Below are positions 45,535 to 54,507 of a stretch of DNA of 64,000 nt, piece after piece. Position numbers and translations under genes: made by a program. The stretch lies in NCBI RefSeq assembly GCF_014649655.1, contig NZ_BMTL01000024.1, forward strand, positions 1 through 64,000, given 5' to 3'. Numbering within the stretch: the first letter of the stretch is position 1; the number at the start of each line of letters is the position of its first letter. The notes below the pieces were generated by a model, which was not told the origin of the DNA, ran no database searches, and saw nothing but the letters and a program-made list of their open reading frames with translations. The stretch comes from Streptomyces humidus. GTDB lineage: Bacteria > Actinomycetota > Actinomycetes > Streptomycetales > Streptomycetaceae.

Positions 45535-46419
45535 TCACGGCTTGGCGGCCGCCACGGCCGTGACGGTCACCGTGTCGTCGCACTCGGCGAACAGGCCGTC
45601 GTCCAGGGCGACCTGATGCGCCCCGGAACCCGGCAGACCGACGACGATCGTGGGGTACACGGAGGGGTCCGCACCGGACACGCAGTACCCGTCGGCCTCC
45701 CCCTGCACCTGCACGAAGGTCAGCTTGACCCATGCCCTGCCGCCGGGAGTCACCGTGACCGGCACGGCCGGCCCGACGGGGGTGACGGCGAGCGGGGAGT
45801 TGTGCTCCGGTGAGCCGTTGCCGGCCCCGGCGACGGACGCGTGCCCCTTGAGGACGCAGGACCGGGCGGAGACGTTGGTGAACGTGACGACCGCGGCGCC
45901 GGTCCCGGTGCCGACCGGCCGGTCGGCGGCCTGCCGGGCGGTGACTTTGAGACTCTTCGCCGCGCAGGTCGGCACGATGCCGCCCGTCGAGCCGCCGGCG
46001 GTCGACGCCGAGGCGGTGACGGGGGCGGAGGCGCGGGCGGACGGCGACGAAGTGCCGGGGGCCGAGGAAGAGGACGAGGAGGACGGGGCCGAGGATGCGG
46101 TTCCGCCGCCGGCGTCGGAACCGGGCGAGGCGGAGCTTCCGGCGGAGGAACCCCCGGCGGCGGGACCGGTGACCGGGGCGGAAGTCCCGTCAGGGGAGGG
46201 CGCATCCGTCGGCTGACACCCCGCCACCGCCAGGGCCGCCGTGACCACGACGGCCGCCGCCACCGAACCCCGGCGCGCCTGCCCGAACGCCCCGCGAAGG
46301 ACACCCCCGCTCCCGGTCCCGCCGCTCGTCACGCTCCCGCCCGCACGTCCGCCTCCGCTCCGGACCCCGTTCTCCCGTCCGCCGACGCTTCCGTCCGTGC
46401 TTCCACCCGTGTGACGCAT
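45535..46419 (-). CDS. DUF4232 secreted lipoprotein
   Basis: A 294-residue protein. A long Gly/Ser-rich N-terminus (45 residues) precedes the signal helix (SVAAAVVVTAALAVAGC) with lipobox VAGC. A Ser/Ala/Pro linker of about 80 residues follows, then a DUF4232 beta-sandwich with conserved cysteines (PTCAAKSLKVTA, SCVLKGHASV, YCVSGADP). Such proteins are extracellular and of unknown role in actinobacteria. The start ATG gives an unusually long pre-signal region, so a later start may be used. It is divergent from the second ECF sigma gene. Confidence 0.85.
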   Translation of the reverse strand: MRHTGGSTDGSVGGRENGVRSGGGRAGGSVTSGGTGSGGVLRGAFGQARRGSVAAAVVVTAALAVAGCQPTDAPSPDGTSAPVTGPAAGGSSAGSSASPGSDAGGGTASSAPSSSSSSSAPGTSSPSARASAPVTASASTAGGSTGGIVPTCAAKSLKVTARQAADRPVGTGTGAAVVTFTNVSARSCVLKGHASVAGAGNGSPEHNSPLAVTPVGPAVPVTVTPGGRAWVKLTFVQVQGEADGYCVSGADPSVYPTIVVGLPGSGAHQVALDDGLFAECDDTVTVTAVAAAKP

Positions 46420-46579
46420 GCCGTTCCCCCGATTCCGGATCGGCGCGGGCCTCCGCCTTCGCGCCGTTGCTCTCCGGGGCAGACGGAGCGGACGGTCACG
46501 AAGGTTCTTCCGGCCGACCGTCTGTGACCCACCGGTGACGAAAGGCGGCCCGTCGCGCGTGCGGGCTAGGATCCCTGCC

Positions 46580-47524
46580 ATGGCCCTGACCGTGAGCGAC
46601 GTGACCCGCTTCGAGGCGTCGAGGCCCCGTCTGGAGGCCATCGCCTACCGCCTGCTGGGCTCCGCGAGCGAGGCGGAGGACGCGGTGCAGGAGACGTTCC
46701 TGCGCTGGCAGGCGGCCGACGTCGAGCGCGTCGCGGTTCCCGAGGCCTGGCTGACGAAGGTGCTCACCAATCTGTGCCTCAACCAGCTCACGTCGGCCCG
46801 CGCGCGGCGCGAGACCTATGTGGGCGAGTGGCTGCCCGAGCCACTGCTCGCCGGGGACTCGATGCTCGGCCCCGCCGACACCGCCGAGCAGCGCGAATCG
46901 GTGTCGTACGCGGTGCTGACCCTCCTGGAGCGCCTCTCCCCCAACGAGCGTGCGGTGTACGTGCTGCGGGAGGCCTTCGACTACCCGCACCGGGAGATCG
47001 CCGAGATCCTCGACCTCACCGAGGCCGCCAGCCAGCAGATCTTCCACCGCGCCAAGAAGCACGTCGCGCAGGGCAGGGTCCGCACCGAGATCGACGAGGC
47101 CGCCGCCCGGCGCGTCGTCGAGGAGTTCCTCGCGGCCGCCACCAGCGGCCGGACCGAGCCGCTCGTGCGGCTGCTCACCCAGGACGCCATCGCGGTCGGC
47201 GACGGCGGCGGGAAGGTCCCGGCTCGTGCCAAGGCGTTCGAGGGCGCTGTCGCGGTCGCGACGTTCATGCGCGGCCTGTTCAAGCCCAGCCGGGCCAAGC
47301 AGGCCATCATCGGCGGCTCGCCCGACGTCTACGCCTGGAGCGCCAACGGCGCCCCGGCCCTCGTGGTGGTGCTCGACGGCCGGGTCGTCGGCGTCATGAG
47401 CCTGGAGATCGGCGCCGACGGCATCGCCGCGTTCCGCAGCCAGGTCAACCCCGACAAGCTCGAGCGCGCGACCCGGCACTGGGCCGCCGCCGACCACGGG
47501 GAACCGCTGCTCCGCGGCATCTGA
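46580..47524 (+). CDS. sigJ: ECF sigma factor SigJ-like (ECF41 type)
   Basis: A 314-residue ECF sigma factor with a SnoaL-like C-terminal domain. Sigma2 covers RLLGSASEAEDAVQETFLRWQ, sigma4 covers LSPNERAVYVLREAFDYPHREIAEIL, and the C-terminal 120 residues form the SnoaL fold (VVEEFLAAATSGRTEPLVRLLTQDAIAVGDGGGKV). In ECF41 factors this extension tunes activity without an anti-sigma factor, and the sigma gene sits beside its target oxidoreductase gene, as here (next gene 93 bases later). The typical TGTCACA-N16-CGTC promoter was not found between them. Confidence 0.9.
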   Translation: MALTVSDVTRFEASRPRLEAIAYRLLGSASEAEDAVQETFLRWQAADVERVAVPEAWLTKVLTNLCLNQLTSARARRETYVGEWLPEPLLAGDSMLGPADTAEQRESVSYAVLTLLERLSPNERAVYVLREAFDYPHREIAEILDLTEAASQQIFHRAKKHVAQGRVRTEIDEAAARRVVEEFLAAATSGRTEPLVRLLTQDAIAVGDGGGKVPARAKAFEGAVAVATFMRGLFKPSRAKQAIIGGSPDVYAWSANGAPALVVVLDGRVVGVMSLEIGADGIAAFRSQVNPDKLERATRHWAAADHGEPLLRGI

Positions 47525-47617
47525 CCGTGATGTGAGGTGGTTCACATCGCGCTGCTGTCAGGAATCGGCGGGCCGCCCGGTTCAAGTGGCGAATCCGCTC
47601 AAGACAGGAGCAGCGAC

Positions 47618-48895
47618 ATGCAGCACCGCATCATCGTCCTCGGGGCCGGATACGCGGGAGCCATCGCCGCCGGGCGCCTCGCCAGGCGACTGCACCGCGA
47701 AGACGTCGCCATCACCCTCGTCAACGCCGAGCCCGACTTCGTCGAGCGCATCCGGATGCACCAGCTGGCGGTCGGCCAGGAGCTCAGGCCCCGGCCGCTC
47801 AGCGAGATGTTCGCGGGCACCGGCGTCCGGCTGAGGATCGCGAGGGTCACGCGCGTCGACGTCGACCGCAGGACCGTCGCCGTCCTCGCCACCGACGGGA
47901 CCGACGGCACCGACAACGCCGACAGCGCCGAGGAGTTGACGTACGACACCCTCGTGTACGCACTCGGCAGCGGCTGGAACGACCAGGGCGTCCCCGGAGC
48001 GGCCGAGCACGCGCACCAGATCGCGAGCCGGCCCGGAGCGCTCCGGCTCCGCGAGCGGCTGTCCGGCCTGGCCGCCGGACAGCCCGTGGTCGTGGTGGGC
48101 GCGGGCCTCACCGGCCTGGAGGCCGCGACCGAGATCGCCGAGGCCCGCCCGGACCTCGACGTCGCCCTCGCCGCCCGCGCCGGCCTGGGCGACTGGCTCT
48201 CGCCCAAGGGCCGCCGGCACCTGCGCAAGGTCGTCGACGATCTCGGCGTCACCGTGCACGAGCACACCGCCGTCGCCGCCGTCGAGGCCGGCCATGCCGT
48301 CACGGCCGACGGCAGGTCCCTCCCGTCCGCGGCCACCGTCTGGACGGCCGGGTTCGCCGTCCACCCCATTGCGCGGGCCACCGCCCTGGAGGTCGGCGAC
48401 GCCGGCCGGATCGTGGTCGACCGGAGCATGCGCTCGGTGTCGCACCCGGACGTGTACGCCATCGGCGACGCCGCCCTGGTGACGGGCCCCGGCGACAAGC
48501 CGCTGCGGATGTCGTGCGCCTCGGGCGTCCCCATGGCCTGGCAGGCGGCCGACGCCATCGCGGGCCGTCTGACCGGGGGCAAGGTCCCGAACGTGCCGCT
48601 GCGTTACTTCAACCAGTGCGTCTCGCTGGGCCGCAGGCAGGGCCTGATCCAGTACGTCACCGCAGACGACCGCGCCGTCGACGCGGCCCTCACGGGACGC
48701 CTCGCCGCGGTCTACAAGGAACTGGTCTGCAAGGGCGCGGCCTGGGGCGTCGCCCACCCGCTCCTCGTACCCACCGGGCGCCGCCACACCGTCCGGAATC
48801 TCCCGCGGACGAGCCAGCCGCACGTCCCCGACACGGCGGCGGCGACGGCGACGGCCGCGACCGGCTCACCGGCCGGCACCCCGCCGGCGGCCTGA
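47618..48895 (+). CDS. FAD-dependent pyridine-nucleotide oxidoreductase (NDH-2-like)
   Basis: A 425-residue two-dinucleotide-fold flavoprotein. The FAD site is RIIVLGAGYAGAIAAGRLAR, the NAD(P)H site is VVVVGAGLTGLEAATEIAEARP, and the C-terminal FAD contact is HPDVYAIGDAAL. It resembles NADH dehydrogenase II, but the C-terminal membrane helix is replaced by an Ala/Thr/Pro tail, so quinone reductase activity is uncertain. It lies 93 bases downstream of the ECF41-type sigma factor and is its probable target. Confidence 0.88.
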   Translation: MQHRIIVLGAGYAGAIAAGRLARRLHREDVAITLVNAEPDFVERIRMHQLAVGQELRPRPLSEMFAGTGVRLRIARVTRVDVDRRTVAVLATDGTDGTDNADSAEELTYDTLVYALGSGWNDQGVPGAAEHAHQIASRPGALRLRERLSGLAAGQPVVVVGAGLTGLEAATEIAEARPDLDVALAARAGLGDWLSPKGRRHLRKVVDDLGVTVHEHTAVAAVEAGHAVTADGRSLPSAATVWTAGFAVHPIARATALEVGDAGRIVVDRSMRSVSHPDVYAIGDAALVTGPGDKPLRMSCASGVPMAWQAADAIAGRLTGGKVPNVPLRYFNQCVSLGRRQGLIQYVTADDRAVDAALTGRLAAVYKELVCKGAAWGVAHPLLVPTGRRHTVRNLPRTSQPHVPDTAAATATAATGSPAGTPPAA

Positions 48896-48961
48896 CCCGG
48901 CACGCCGCACCGCCGACCGCGGAAGACCGCGCCCCCGGCCCCGGCCGGGGCCGTGGCCACG

Positions 48962-49084
48962 CAGAGGAGAGGGGGCGGGGAGGGGACGGGGAGGCGGAGG
49001 CGGAGGCGGCGCTCCGGGAGGCGGGGGCAAGGGCGGGACAGGGGGCCGAGGCAGGGGCGGGGGCAGGGGCAGGGGGCAGGGGGA
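48962..49084. other. G-rich low-complexity tract in a 493-base gap
   Basis: The gap between the oxidoreductase and HIT genes (48896-49388) contains a stretch almost entirely of G with A/C interruptions, including many GGGG and GGGGG runs spaced by one to five bases. It could form G-quadruplexes on the plus strand. No gene is supported in the gap; a possible -10-like CATAAT occurs near 49222. Confidence 0.55.
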
Positions 49085-49388
49085 CGTCCGCTGCCGGGCG
49101 CTCCCGTCGGTGACGTCGGCGAACTCCGCGAAGCACGCGGTCCTGCCGTCGTCTCCCGCCGGGGCCCCCGAACCTCGTGGCCGTGGCCGCGTCTGCCGGC
49201 GTTGCGTCAAGAAGACGCGTCCATAATGGCGTGGGGATTCAAGCCCGGCCTCATGGGCCGTGGCACACGGCCATGTCATTCTGGCGCAGGTCTCGTCATC
49301 GCAGGGAACACCTGCTCAGGCAGACCTCCGTGGGTTTTTCCGTCCGTTCCCGAACACGGATGTCCAGCTGCGGCAAAGGGGGTTGCGG

Positions 49389-49877
49389 ATGATCTCCGGG
49401 CCCGAGTCGAACCGTGGAAGGGCCGAGGGGCCGGAAGAGCGTGGAGAAACCCCGGTGAGCCCGGAACCCGCCCCTGCGGCGCCACGTGGTCCCCGCCCGC
49501 CGTTCGGCGGCTCCCCCTCGGAGGGGGCACAGGAGGATTGTCCGTTCTGCCGCATCGTCGCCGGAGCAGCCCCGGCGCAGGTGCTTCGGGAGTGGCCCGA
49601 CGCCCTGGCGATCGTCCCACGTCATCCAGTCACACCCGGTCATGCTCTGGTCATTCCTCGGACCCATGTGGCGGACGTCGCCGTGGATCCGGCCGTATCG
49701 GCCAGCACCATGCGACGGGCGGCGGAGATGGCTTTCAACCTCGGTGAATGCAACATCATCACCTCGCGCGGAGAAAGTGCCACCCAGTCGGTTTTCCATC
49801 TTCACATGCACGTTCTCCCCCGCCGCCCCGAAGACGGCTTGGCACTTCCGTGGACCCCTGCACCGCGATACCGGTAA
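49389..49877 (+). CDS. HIT-family hydrolase
   Basis: A 162-residue histidine-triad nucleotide hydrolase. The N-terminal metal-binding pair is CPFCRIV, and the catalytic triad is FHLHMHVLPRR (HxHxHxx). The first 50 residues are a charged, Pro-rich extension. HIT proteins hydrolyse adenosine nucleotide phosphoramidates or dinucleotides. It lies immediately upstream of the XRE regulator and the TIR operon, same strand; whether it belongs to that system is not known. Confidence 0.85.
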   Translation: MISGPESNRGRAEGPEERGETPVSPEPAPAAPRGPRPPFGGSPSEGAQEDCPFCRIVAGAAPAQVLREWPDALAIVPRHPVTPGHALVIPRTHVADVAVDPAVSASTMRRAAEMAFNLGECNIITSRGESATQSVFHLHMHVLPRRPEDGLALPWTPAPRYR

Positions 49878-49913
49878 CCCGCTTCGCCATTTGTGGAGCC
49901 CTCGTGAAGACCC

Positions 49914-49942
49914 TTGGTTTGAGCGTGAGCCGGCTGGATAAA
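49914..49942 (+). promoter_or_regulatory. Candidate promoter for the XRE regulator
   Basis: TTGGTT (49914-49919), a 17-base spacer, then GATAAA (49937-49942), with an AT-rich stretch after it. Reasonable sigma70-like spacing, 60 bases before the regulator's start. Confidence 0.45.
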
Positions 49943-50002
49943 AAGAGGGTCAGACGATCTGCGCGGCTCACTTCCGCCCGCCGCTGTCGTCAAGGGGGTT
50001 CA

Positions 50003-51349
50003 GTGAGTTTAATCGTAAGGGCGTTCGGCCCCGAGTTGCGTCGACGCCGCCAGGAAGCCGAGTTGTCGCTGTCCGAGCTGGCAACTCTTGTGCAGTACTC
50101 CAAGAGTCACTTGAGCAAGGTGGAGAGAGGCAAACGGCCGAGTGTCCAGCTCGCCCGCGCCTGCGACCAAGCGCTCGACGCCAAGGGGGCGTTGAGATCA
50201 CTGGTCGGCGCGGAGGAGGCCGGGACCTCGGCGTCCGACTCGGCCGCCGAGGGATGGGTGGCCCCGTGGACGCTCCACCTCTCGGTGGATCGCGGAAACG
50301 ACTTTCTCTCATTTCGCCCGAGGGCACTCACCGATCCGAGCGACAAGCCCGCGATGATGACCTGGCGACTTCCGGAAATCGTCGGCAGAGAAGACTCGTT
50401 CAGCCTCGCCTTACCTAATTTCCGGAGTCTGTACGACGAGTGCCGGGCAATGGGACAGTCATTGGGTCCCGGGGTGGTCACTCCCCTTCTCGTGACCGCG
50501 ACGAATGCTTTACGGACCATCGCCGTGTCAGCGAACTCCACCGACCGCATTGCCGCGCTTCGGCTGGCCGGTCATTTCGCCGAGTACGCCGGCTGGATGT
50601 GCCAGGAAGGGGGCGATGATTCCGCCGCCCTGTGGTGGACGGACCAAGCCGTCGCGCTGGCGACCGCGGGCGCGGATCACGATCTTGCCGCCTACTCCCT
50701 CGTCCGGCGCGCGGAGATAGCCCTCTATGCCGGGGACTCCCGCAGCACCATCGAACTCGCCCGGTGCGCCACACAGCAGAGCGGCAACCCGCGTGTGCGG
50801 GGTCTCGCCGCGCAACGTGAGGCACAGGGATACGCCCTGCAGGGCTACGACGCCGAGTGCCGTGGCGCACTGGACCGGGCCGCCTCGCTGATGTCCGTCG
50901 CGGCCTCCGGCAGTCCCGCGGAGTCCGAGGGCGCTCCCGTGCTCGGCAGCCTGCACATGAGCGACCCCACAGGATTCGTCTCCGGATGGTGCCTGCTCGA
51001 CCTGGGGCGGCCCCGGGAGGCGGCGGAGACCCTCGACGCAGGTCTGGACGCGGTGCCCGAGACGGCCCGCAGGGCACGCGCACGGCACGGTGCGCGACTG
51101 GCGCTGGCCCTCGCCGACTGCGGCGAACTCGATCACGCCTGTGCGGTCGCCGAGCTCGTCACGGCCTCCCTGCCCCTGGTGGACTCCGCCACCATCCGCT
51201 CCGACCTGCGACGGCTCAATCACGCCCTGCGCAGGTGGCACCACGACCCCCGAGTGCGGTCGGCCGCGGCGAACATCGCCGCCGTTCTGCAGACGGAAGC
51301 TCTCCGCCCGTACGGCGGCCCCGTCGTCCGGGGGCGAGCTCTCTCCTGA
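50003..51349 (+). CDS. XRE-family regulator with helical-repeat C-terminal domain
   Basis: A 448-residue protein with a GTG start after AAGGGGG. Residues about 8-62 are an XRE helix-turn-helix (LRRRRQEAELSLSELATLVQY, SKSHLSKVERGKRPS). The remaining 380 residues are predominantly helical and look like TPR-type repeats (AALRLAGHFAEYAGWMCQEGG, YSLVRRAEIALYAGDSRSTIELA, GWCLLDLGRPREAAETLDAGLDA), a layout common in Streptomyces regulators that sense a protein or small ligand. It precedes the TIR operon by 193 bases and is the likely regulator of it or of itself. Confidence 0.85.
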   Translation: MSLIVRAFGPELRRRRQEAELSLSELATLVQYSKSHLSKVERGKRPSVQLARACDQALDAKGALRSLVGAEEAGTSASDSAAEGWVAPWTLHLSVDRGNDFLSFRPRALTDPSDKPAMMTWRLPEIVGREDSFSLALPNFRSLYDECRAMGQSLGPGVVTPLLVTATNALRTIAVSANSTDRIAALRLAGHFAEYAGWMCQEGGDDSAALWWTDQAVALATAGADHDLAAYSLVRRAEIALYAGDSRSTIELARCATQQSGNPRVRGLAAQREAQGYALQGYDAECRGALDRAASLMSVAASGSPAESEGAPVLGSLHMSDPTGFVSGWCLLDLGRPREAAETLDAGLDAVPETARRARARHGARLALALADCGELDHACAVAELVTASLPLVDSATIRSDLRRLNHALRRWHHDPRVRSAAANIAAVLQTEALRPYGGPVVRGRALS

Positions 51350-51541
51350 CCCCGCGCCAGGCGAAATCCGTGTCCCGTTGCCCCCGTCGGTGGGCGCGGG
51401 CAACCGATTGACCTGCCCTGACACGGCTGAAAATCTCATCAACCCCGGCCTCGGCAACACCTGCGTCCCGGTGCTGCCCTGCGCCTCGCGTCCCTGGGCC
51501 GCGTACTCACGCGGCCGGTTCCCGGCTCCGAAGGAGTTCCG

Positions 51542-52162
51542 ATGACCGGCATCTTCATCAACTACCGCACCGGCGACGGAGAGAAGGCCGCCGTGCTGAT
51601 CGACAACGAGCTGCTCCGCGTCTTCGGGGACGACCAGGTCTTCCGGGACCGGCGTGCCATGGAACCCGGCACTCACTTCCCGCCGGAGCTCGAGCGCCGT
51701 CTGGAGGCGAGCACCGTCGTCCTCGTGCTGATCGGCCACGACTGGCTGAAGGTGACGGACCGGGCGGGCAACCGCCGGATCGACGACCCGAAGGACTACG
51801 TGCACTACGAGATCCGTCGCTCACTGGACCGGGGGAAGAAGGTCGTCCCTCTGCTCCTGGACGGCGCCCCGCTGCCCACGCGGGAAGAACTCCCGCCGCC
51901 GCTGGCGCAGTTGGCGGAACAGCAGATCAGTCAGCTCTCCATCCCGTACGCGCACGAGCAGATGGAACCGATCGTGCGCTTCCTGAAGCGACACGTCCCG
52001 CCCCTTCCCGCGGAGCAGGGGTCCCCGCAGCCGGGGGCCGCGCCCAAGTACCAGGTCGGCTCGGTGGACCGTGGCGTCGTCGGTGACGGAGGCATCTACA
52101 TCGAGCACGACCACTCCGGCGCACACCGCCCGGACGGCGCCCCCGGCGGCAGGCCGGCATGA
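51542..52162 (+). CDS. TIR-domain protein, first gene of the TIR-VWA operon
   Basis: A 206-residue protein. Residues 1-140 are a TIR domain: IFINYRTGD (box 1), FGDDQVFRDRRAMEPGTHF (BB-loop region), VVLVLIGHDWL, and DYVHYEIRRSLDRGKKVVPLLLDG, where Glu90 is the candidate catalytic residue of TIR NADases. The last 50 residues are a Pro/Gly linker ending in a short motif GDGGIYIEHDHSG. Bacterial TIR domains often cleave NAD+ or make cADPR-type signals in defence, but activity here is inferred only. Its stop overlaps the next start (ATGA). Confidence 0.88.
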   Translation: MTGIFINYRTGDGEKAAVLIDNELLRVFGDDQVFRDRRAMEPGTHFPPELERRLEASTVVLVLIGHDWLKVTDRAGNRRIDDPKDYVHYEIRRSLDRGKKVVPLLLDGAPLPTREELPPPLAQLAEQQISQLSIPYAHEQMEPIVRFLKRHVPPLPAEQGSPQPGAAPKYQVGSVDRGVVGDGGIYIEHDHSGAHRPDGAPGGRPA

Positions 52163-54495
52163 GCGTGGAGGAGGAGACGGGCGCCACGCCGTCGGCGGAG
52201 CCCGACACGGCAGCCGAGGCACAGACCGATCCGGTGCGGTCCGCCCCGGAGCCGCAGACCGACGAGGCGCGTGCGGACGGGGCCCGGACAGACCAGGCAC
52301 GGACGGACGAGGCCCGGACGGACGAGGCAGGCTCCCGTGGCGAACCGCCCCCCGGACCGACACCGCGCGCGAACCGGGCCGGCGGCAGGGAGAACGGCGG
52401 CGGAGGGACCGGCGGCGGAGCGAACGAGAACGCCGGGAACAGCGGCGATCCCCTCCTGGGCGAGGAGACCACCGACTTCGGCGCCCACCTGCGGGAACGC
52501 CGGCACGGCATCAACGCCCACCGCGCCGCCGTCAGCGGCGCCGGCATGGCCATGTACGTGGAGAACCTCAACTCCGACGGCCGCCAGCCCGTGGGAGTCC
52601 GCGTCAGCCCCTTCACCCAGGACCGCGTCCTCGAACTCCACGAGGACGTGCCGCACCAGGCCGAGATGGCCCGGAGCCTGAAGGAGCACCGCGTCGTCGT
52701 GCTGTGGGGCCGCCCCGGCAGCGGCCGCCGGTCGACGGCCGCCGTGCTGCTCGCCGAACAGGTGCCCCGCTACCAGATCCGGGTCCTGCACGCCGAGGGC
52801 GGCGGCGACCCGCTCCGGGGCCTGTGCGAACAGCCCGGGAAACTCACGGAGGACAACGGATACCTGCTGGACGCGGGAGACCGCCCTGTCACCCCGGAGC
52901 TGCTGGACAGGCTCGTCCAGTCGGCGACCGACCGACGCGTCTGTCTCGTGGTGTTCGGAACGCGGGCGGCCACCGGCACGGACCCGATGCGGGGGCAGGT
53001 CTTCGAACACATACACCCTCCGTTGCGGGACGTGCTCAGGAGACATCTGGTCGCCCTGCTGTCGGACCACGGCGACCACTGCCCCCGGGCTCGCGAGGGA
53101 GAGCCTCCCCGGTGCGACGCGGCGGTGGTCGACCGGTACGTGACCCAGGTCCTGGACCACCCCGAGGTGCAGCCGCTCATCAAGGCGCCCCCCGTGGGGC
53201 AGGTCGTCGAACTGGCCCGCTACCTCGCCGGCAAGGTCCACTCGGAGGACCCGGACCTCCTCGGCATCTGGCGGGACCGCATGCGCCACCTCGCCCGCCG
53301 GATGCTCTCCTCGGAGGGCGAACTCGAGGAGGGCACGCCGGTCAACCCGCACGTGCAGTCCTTCCGCATGGCCTACGCCATGTTCCACCTGCACCCCCTG
53401 GCGGACGCGTTCGCCGCCGGCGAGGTCCTCAGCGCCGAGATCCTGCCCCTGTTCGAGACCCGTGAGTCCACGCCCCCGAACCATGTGTTCAACCGCGACC
53501 TCGCACGTCTGATCCCCGCCGACATGCGCTCGGCCGAGGACCAGGAGGCCGACACACCACGCCGTGCCCACCTCGTGGACGTCGATCTGCTGCACGCCTT
53601 CCTGGAAGTGGCCTGGCACGACTACGACAGCCTCCGCCGCCCGCTGCTGAACTGGCTCACGGCGCTGCTGGGGCGGTCCGACCTCGACCTGGAACGGGTA
53701 CGAGTCCGCGTCGCCGAGATCGCGGGCATCCTGCTGCGCCACGATTTCGACGGGGTCTACCGGCAGTTGATCCGCCCGTGGGCGAACGGCCGGTCGGCGG
53801 TGTACCGGCAGTGCGCAGCGGTCGCCATGGAGGCTGCCTTCCTCGACGAGGAACTCCGGGACCGGGCGGCCGGTCAGGCCGGGGCCTGGGCGAACAGCCC
53901 CCGCAGGCTGCTCCAGGACACCGCGGCGCGCACCTACGGCACCCAGATCGGCCTCGCCGACGTGCCCGCCGCGCTCCGCCGGCTCACCGCTCTGGGCAGC
54001 CGACCGGAACTGGCGGCCAGCAGCTCCGTGGCCTTCTCCACCTCGTGGCTGTTCCTGCACGGAGCCACCGCTCCCGTGATCGCACAGGTGCGTGCCTGGC
54101 TCGACGCCCCCAGCGATCACCTGCCCCGGCACGCCATGCGCACGATGATCACCCTCGGCCGCTTCAGCTCGGGCCCCGGCCGCCAGGGCAGGCCCGCCCT
54201 CGCGGAACAGGCCCTGGTGGACGAGAAGCTCCCGGATCTGCTGGCCGACCTGTGGACCAGGACGATGCTCTCCTCGGAGACCTCCACCCGGGCCTGGGAT
54301 CTGATGCGGCAGTGGCTGGTGGCAGCGGACGGCCACGAGGACCTCGCGGCCCTCTTCGAGACCCTCGCTGTGCGGATCTTCTCGGGCCCGCTGAACCGCC
54401 GTGCCCTGTGGCACCTCAGGGTCTGGCGCATGCGCCACACCACCTCACCGACCCTCCGACGCATCGAGCATGCCGTGCGCTCGTCCGGCGGCTGA
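52159..54495 (+). CDS. Large P-loop-like protein with degenerate Walker A
   Basis: A 778-residue protein. Residues 1-100 are disordered and repetitive (TDEARTDQARTDEA-like, encoded by short tandem repeats). A nucleotide-binding-like region begins at about 175: VVVLWGRPGSGRRSTAAVLLAEQ, in which the usual GK[ST] is GRRS, so the invariant Lys is Arg. A possible Walker B strand is CLVVFGTRA. From about 380 on it is helical, perhaps HEAT/ARM-like. No membrane segment. It is translationally coupled to the TIR gene through an ATGA overlap. Function not recognised. Confidence 0.78.
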   Translation: MSVEEETGATPSAEPDTAAEAQTDPVRSAPEPQTDEARADGARTDQARTDEARTDEAGSRGEPPPGPTPRANRAGGRENGGGGTGGGANENAGNSGDPLLGEETTDFGAHLRERRHGINAHRAAVSGAGMAMYVENLNSDGRQPVGVRVSPFTQDRVLELHEDVPHQAEMARSLKEHRVVVLWGRPGSGRRSTAAVLLAEQVPRYQIRVLHAEGGGDPLRGLCEQPGKLTEDNGYLLDAGDRPVTPELLDRLVQSATDRRVCLVVFGTRAATGTDPMRGQVFEHIHPPLRDVLRRHLVALLSDHGDHCPRAREGEPPRCDAAVVDRYVTQVLDHPEVQPLIKAPPVGQVVELARYLAGKVHSEDPDLLGIWRDRMRHLARRMLSSEGELEEGTPVNPHVQSFRMAYAMFHLHPLADAFAAGEVLSAEILPLFETRESTPPNHVFNRDLARLIPADMRSAEDQEADTPRRAHLVDVDLLHAFLEVAWHDYDSLRRPLLNWLTALLGRSDLDLERVRVRVAEIAGILLRHDFDGVYRQLIRPWANGRSAVYRQCAAVAMEAAFLDEELRDRAAGQAGAWANSPRRLLQDTAARTYGTQIGLADVPAALRRLTALGSRPELAASSSVAFSTSWLFLHGATAPVIAQVRAWLDAPSDHLPRHAMRTMITLGRFSSGPGRQGRPALAEQALVDEKLPDLLADLWTRTMLSSETSTRAWDLMRQWLVAADGHEDLAALFETLAVRIFSGPLNRRALWHLRVWRMRHTTSPTLRRIEHAVRSSGG

Positions 54496-54507
54496 AAGGG
54501 GACTGTC

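Noticed and set aside
47525..47617. ECF41 target promoter before the oxidoreductase
   Set aside because: The TGTCACA-N16-CGTC pattern expected for this sigma class was not found in the gap.
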